A DNA stretch of 9,705 bases from an uncultured Lysobacterales bacterium. GTDB taxonomy: Bacteria > Pseudomonadota > Gammaproteobacteria > Xanthomonadales > SZUA-36. Under the pieces are notes generated by a model that saw only the letters and a program-made list of their open reading frames with translations, was not told the DNA's origin and did no database searches. The stretch covers positions 1 to 9,705 of the forward strand of contig CALJWY010000145.1 of the NCBI GenBank assembly GCA_937974465.1, in the 5' to 3' direction. Shown here piece after piece: positions 7,137 through 9,705 of the stretch (its first letter is position 1; the number at the start of each line of letters is the position of its first letter). The translations under genes and the position numbers were made by a program.

Positions 7137-7286
7137 ATGCCTATGGAAACTCATGCCCTGAAAGATACAAGGGTAGCCAAGCTGGCGCTGCAAACCGGGT
7201 TTCACGCATTGGTGGATGTTAACCAGGACAAATCAATTGAGAGTGTGGTGAATATACACAATCGAAGAAAAACGGGAGTTGTCTGA
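7137..7286 (+). pseudogene. Possible remnant of kdsD (C-terminal CBS segment), or a 49-residue small protein
   Basis: This short frame lies where kdsD (arabinose-5-phosphate isomerase, about 328 residues) normally sits, between yrbG and kdsC. ATG 7137 or 7143 opens it, an in-frame TAG at 7131-7133 closes it upstream, and its TGA 7284-7286 directly abuts the kdsC ATG. The final residues, HALVDVNQDKS then VVNIHNRRKTGVV, align without gaps to the end of the second CBS domain of KdsD as I recall it (typically ALxVxDENGR then HLHDLLRAGVV). The match includes the terminal Gly-Val-Val, the His of the H-D motif and the hydrophobic spacing. The sugar-isomerase domain and first CBS domain are absent. 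The LL-R core of the family ending is replaced by RRK, suggesting relaxed constraint. It may be translated only to couple kdsC; GGGAG at 7274-7278 is a suitable kdsC ribosome site. The homology is from memory and short, so it is tentative. Confidence 0.5.
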
Positions 7287-7826
7287 ATGCTTCCAATGGA
7301 TGATGCGCTCAGGGCGCGTGCGGCAAAAATTCGCATGCTGGTGTTGGATGTAGACGGTGTGCTGACCGATGGCAAGCTGTATTTTGACCATGCCGGCAAT
7401 GAATTAAAGGCTTTCAATACACGTGATGGGCTTGGCATGAAGGCCCTGCAACGAAGTGGAATAGAAGTCGCTGTCATTACCGGGAGAAAGTCCGAAGCTG
7501 TCAGCCACAGGATGGCCCAACTTGAAATTCAACACGTATACCAGGGCCGCGAAGACAAACTCAATGCTTTTCTTCACTTGCTGGAACTCACCGGCCTTGA
7601 AGCCAGTCAGGTCTGTTTTGCCGGCGATGACTGGATAGATCTTCCGCTACTTCTGAGGGTTGGACTGGCGGTTTCGGTCGCCGATGGCGAGGAACGGGTA
7701 AAAGAACACGCCCACTGGATTACTCAACGCAATGGTGGTGATGGTGCCGTCAGAGAAATCTGTAACCTGATCCTGGCTGCACAAGGTAAGGACCAGGCCA
7801 TAATGGATGAAATTCTTTCAGCATGA
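7287..7826 (+). CDS. kdsC: 3-deoxy-D-manno-octulosonate 8-phosphate phosphatase
   Basis: KdsC hydrolyses Kdo-8-phosphate to Kdo, the inner-core sugar of LPS, in the cytoplasm. The 179-residue protein belongs to the HAD superfamily without a cap domain (C0 type) and is usually tetrameric. Motif I is LDVDGVLTDG with Asp21 and Asp23, motif II is ITGRKS with Thr65, motif III is Lys91 in GREDKL, and motif IV is FAGDDWIDLP (Asp114/Asp115). The C-terminal signature GGDGAVRE (150-157) matches the GG-x-GAVRE segment that closes the neighbouring active site and separates KdsC from other HAD enzymes. The ATG directly follows the TGA of the kdsD-like stub, with GGGAG about 8 nt upstream. Its stop overlaps the lptC start as ATGA. 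Its presence implies that arabinose-5-phosphate isomerase and Kdo-8-P synthase are encoded elsewhere. Confidence 0.96.
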   Translation: MLPMDDALRARAAKIRMLVLDVDGVLTDGKLYFDHAGNELKAFNTRDGLGMKALQRSGIEVAVITGRKSEAVSHRMAQLEIQHVYQGREDKLNAFLHLLELTGLEASQVCFAGDDWIDLPLLLRVGLAVSVADGEERVKEHAHWITQRNGGDGAVREICNLILAAQGKDQAIMDEILSA

Positions 7827-8386
7827 TTACACGAAAAACCCAACGTGGGATAGCCGTGCTGCTGGTGCTTACGGGCTTTAGTTTCTGGGTTACCCGCCAA
7901 CTGGAACAAGAGGTCGTGGATCCTGAATCAGGCATTGACCCAAAATTAAATTACGTTCTGCGCGATTTTGAATTACAGTTCTATGACAAAAACGGACAGC
8001 CGACCATTAATATGCAGGCGCCATTATTGAGAAACGATCCCGAATTACGCATTGGAACAGTAGAGCAACCGGTCATTCAGTTGAATCAACCCAACGCCAC
8101 CTGGCATCTGACATCGGATTTTGCCAGGGTTACCGCCGATAAAGAACACGTCTTTTTATCAGGCCAGGTGAGTGTTTTGAGAAGCGATTCCGGGTCAGGA
8201 AACTGGGTAAAGCTCAATACCAGGGAAGTCGAAGTGAATGTCACACCCCAAACCGCCAGCACCAATTATCCCGTCGAAATGTTCGACGGCTATAACCAGT
8301 TAAATGCCATTGGCCTCGACCTGGACATGAAAACCAATACTTTTAAACTAAAAAACCAGGTTAAAGCAACTTATGCAGTCAATTAA
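7823..8386 (+). CDS. lptC: LPS export system protein LptC
   Basis: LptC is the bitopic inner-membrane component that takes LPS from LptBFG and passes it to LptA. The 187-residue protein (E. coli 191) has one N-terminal membrane helix at about residues 9-23 after a short basic segment (MITRKTQR), followed by a periplasmic beta-jellyroll domain. Typical segments are YVLRDFELQFYDKNGQP, TWHLTSDFARVTADKEHVFLSGQVSV, and a late NAIGLDLDMKTNTFKLKNQVKATY that corresponds to the C-terminal part contacting LptA. The ATGA overlap with kdsC and a 14-bp overlap with lptA indicate one translationally coupled operon. Confidence 0.95.
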   Translation: MITRKTQRGIAVLLVLTGFSFWVTRQLEQEVVDPESGIDPKLNYVLRDFELQFYDKNGQPTINMQAPLLRNDPELRIGTVEQPVIQLNQPNATWHLTSDFARVTADKEHVFLSGQVSVLRSDSGSGNWVKLNTREVEVNVTPQTASTNYPVEMFDGYNQLNAIGLDLDMKTNTFKLKNQVKATYAVN

Positions 8387-8981
8387 CCGAAGATCTGCCA
8401 ATCGATTCAGCAGCTGGCCGTTGTTGTGTGCTCTGTGTCTGAGCCTGCCTTTGATGGCCTTGGAATCTGATCGGCAAGAACCTCTTGAAGTCAACGCAAA
8501 CTCGACAGATGGCACGCTCGGCGATGGAGTCACAACATTGCGCGGCAATGTTGAAATACGCCAGGGCACCTTGCACATCACTGCAGATGAAGCCGAGGTC
8601 AGCAAAATTGATGGCCGGGTCAATTCCGTGGTTTTCCGCGGCAAGCCGGCATTTTTGGAACAGGAGATCGAGGAACAGGGTCTGGTCCAGGCCACTGCCA
8701 GGGTCATCGAATACCAGGTCGCCAGTGGACTTGTCACCCTGACCGGCGCTGCAGACGTTAAACATCCTCAATACCAGATTAGCGGGGAACTGCTCACCTA
8801 TGACCTCAATATCCAGCACTTCCAGGGAAGTAGTGACGGTAATGGAAATGGCAGAATCCACATCCGGCTGGATCCGGAAGTCATCGACAAGGAAGCCGTA
8901 AAGAGCGCCAAGGATGATGGCAATGAGGCGGATAAACCTGAGGTCCCAGAGGTGGAAATCCCCGACAAGGACGGCAGCTGA
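8373..8981 (+). CDS. lptA: LPS transport periplasmic protein LptA
   Basis: LptA oligomerises into the periplasmic bridge that carries LPS from LptC to LptD. The 202-residue precursor begins with a signal peptide: basic residues at 6-11, hydrophobic core at about 15-28, and likely cleavage after Ala29 (LPLMA-LESD). The mature protein has the OstA/LptA beta-jellyroll pattern: QEPLEVNANSTDG, TTLRGNVEIRQGTLHITADEAEV, ARVIEYQVASGLVTLTGAADV, and YQISGELLTYDLNIQHFQG ending in GRIHIRLDPE. A charged, Pro/Glu/Asp/Lys-rich tail of about 30 residues follows (about 170-202); it is likely disordered and longer than needed for the fold. ATG 8373 overlaps lptC by 14 bp and has only a weak upstream AGG, consistent with coupling. 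The stop is 1 nt before lptB. Confidence 0.95.
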   Translation: MQSINRRSANRFSSWPLLCALCLSLPLMALESDRQEPLEVNANSTDGTLGDGVTTLRGNVEIRQGTLHITADEAEVSKIDGRVNSVVFRGKPAFLEQEIEEQGLVQATARVIEYQVASGLVTLTGAADVKHPQYQISGELLTYDLNIQHFQGSSDGNGNGRIHIRLDPEVIDKEAVKSAKDDGNEADKPEVPEVEIPDKDGS

Positions 8982-8982
8982 C

Positions 8983-9702
8983 ATGCTCAAGGCAATCAAT
9001 CTGCATAAATCCTATCGCAAAAAAGAAGTTGTACGCGGTGTAAATATCGAGGTTGAACCCGGCCAGGTGGTCGGCTTGCTTGGCCCCAACGGGGCTGGCA
9101 AAACCACCTGTTTCTATATGATTGTAGGCCTGATCCCTACCGACACAGGCAACATAACCGTGGACGATGTCGACATTACCCACAAGCCGGTAAATGTCCG
9201 TTCCAGCCTCGGGGTCGGCTACCTCCCGCAGGAAGCGTCTGTCTTCCGCAAGCTTTCGGTCCGTGACAACATAATGGCGATACTGGAACTGCGAAAAGAC
9301 CTTGATAAAGATAGTCGTAATGAGACCTTGCAGACATTAATGGAAGAACTGGGTGTGGCCCACCTGGAGAGCCAGATGGGGCAGGTATTGTCGGGCGGAG
9401 AGAGGCGCCGGGTGGAGATTGCACGCGCGCTTGCGGCCAGGCCCAGGTTTATATTGCTCGACGAACCATTCGCCGGTGTCGATCCGATTTCCGTGCGCGA
9501 AATCCAGGAAATCATCACGCACCTGACCAACCAGGATATCGGCGTTTTGATTACCGACCACAATGTTCGTGAAATGCTGGGAATCTGCCACCATGCCTAC
9601 ATCATGAACGAAGGGCAGGTATTGGCCGAAGGAAATGCAGAAACTATCCTGGCCAATGAAGAGGTCCGTCAGGTCTATCTCGGCAACGAGTTCAGGCTCT
9701 AA
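8983..9702 (+). CDS. lptB: LPS export ABC transporter ATP-binding protein LptB
   Basis: LptB is the cytoplasmic ATPase that, with LptF and LptG, extracts LPS from the inner membrane and drives its export. The 239-residue protein (E. coli 241) has all ABC motifs intact: Walker A GPNGAGKTT (34-42), Q-loop Gln83 in YLPQEASVF, signature LSGGERRR (137-144), Walker B FILLDE (156-161) and switch His193 in TDHNV. YLPQEASVFRKLSV and the ending VYLGNEFRL are characteristic of LptB over generic ABC ATPases. I chose ATG 8983, 1 nt after the lptA stop, with AAGGA about 12 nt upstream, because MLKAINLHKSY fits the family start; the upstream open frame lies inside lptA. The gene is complete, ending at TAA 9700-9702. 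In relatives rpoN usually follows, but the window ends here. Confidence 0.98.
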   Translation: MLKAINLHKSYRKKEVVRGVNIEVEPGQVVGLLGPNGAGKTTCFYMIVGLIPTDTGNITVDDVDITHKPVNVRSSLGVGYLPQEASVFRKLSVRDNIMAILELRKDLDKDSRNETLQTLMEELGVAHLESQMGQVLSGGERRRVEIARALAARPRFILLDEPFAGVDPISVREIQEIITHLTNQDIGVLITDHNVREMLGICHHAYIMNEGQVLAEGNAETILANEEVRQVYLGNEFRL

Positions 9703-9705
9703 AAC

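Noticed and set aside
8379..8999. A 206-residue - strand ORF opposite lptA.
   Set aside because: It is antisense to a clear lptA with full family features; long antisense frames are common at this base composition.

Overview
The window looks like chromosomal DNA of a Gram-negative gammaproteobacterium of moderate GC. It carries the lipopolysaccharide-transport cluster (kdsC-lptC-lptA-lptB) beside a yrbG-type antiporter, with ibaG-murA running divergently. This is the arrangement around E. coli yrbG/lptB, with several differences. All genes have recognisable families except one envelope protein of unknown function. I see no mobile element, CRISPR array, tRNA or rRNA.

Layout. 1-333 (+) is the C-terminal half of purN. 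It overlaps a secreted DUF3108-type protein (314-1105, +). A strong hairpin at 1146-1179 with U-rich flanks on both sides separates this pair from the convergent pntA-pntB operon (4145 down to 1202, -), which encodes the proton-translocating NAD(P) transhydrogenase. pntB is interrupted by an in-frame TGA at 1685-1687, exactly between its membrane domain and its NADP(H)-binding domain. A 204-bp gap with several palindromes (4146-4349) precedes ibaG-murA (5853 down to 4350, -). A divergent promoter region (5854-6080) leads into yrbG (6081-7070, +). Next comes a tiny ORF (7137-7286) that resembles only the last part of KdsD, then kdsC, lptC, lptA and lptB, packed with overlaps or 1-nt gaps.

How the genes work together. 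KdsC makes free Kdo for the LPS inner core. LptB (ATPase), LptC (inner-membrane bitopic protein) and LptA (periplasmic bridge) move finished LPS to the outer membrane. MurA starts peptidoglycan precursor synthesis, and IbaG is a BolA-like protein often placed before murA. PntAB couples the proton gradient to NADPH formation.

Most notable points: (1) PntB split or broken by one stop codon at a domain boundary; (2) apparent loss of kdsD, leaving a C-terminal CBS-like stub whose stop codon abuts kdsC; (3) no mlaFEDCB genes between ibaG and yrbG, where enteric bacteria have them; (4) paired 10-bp palindromes upstream of pntA. I found no convincing evidence of a wholly new multi-gene system here.
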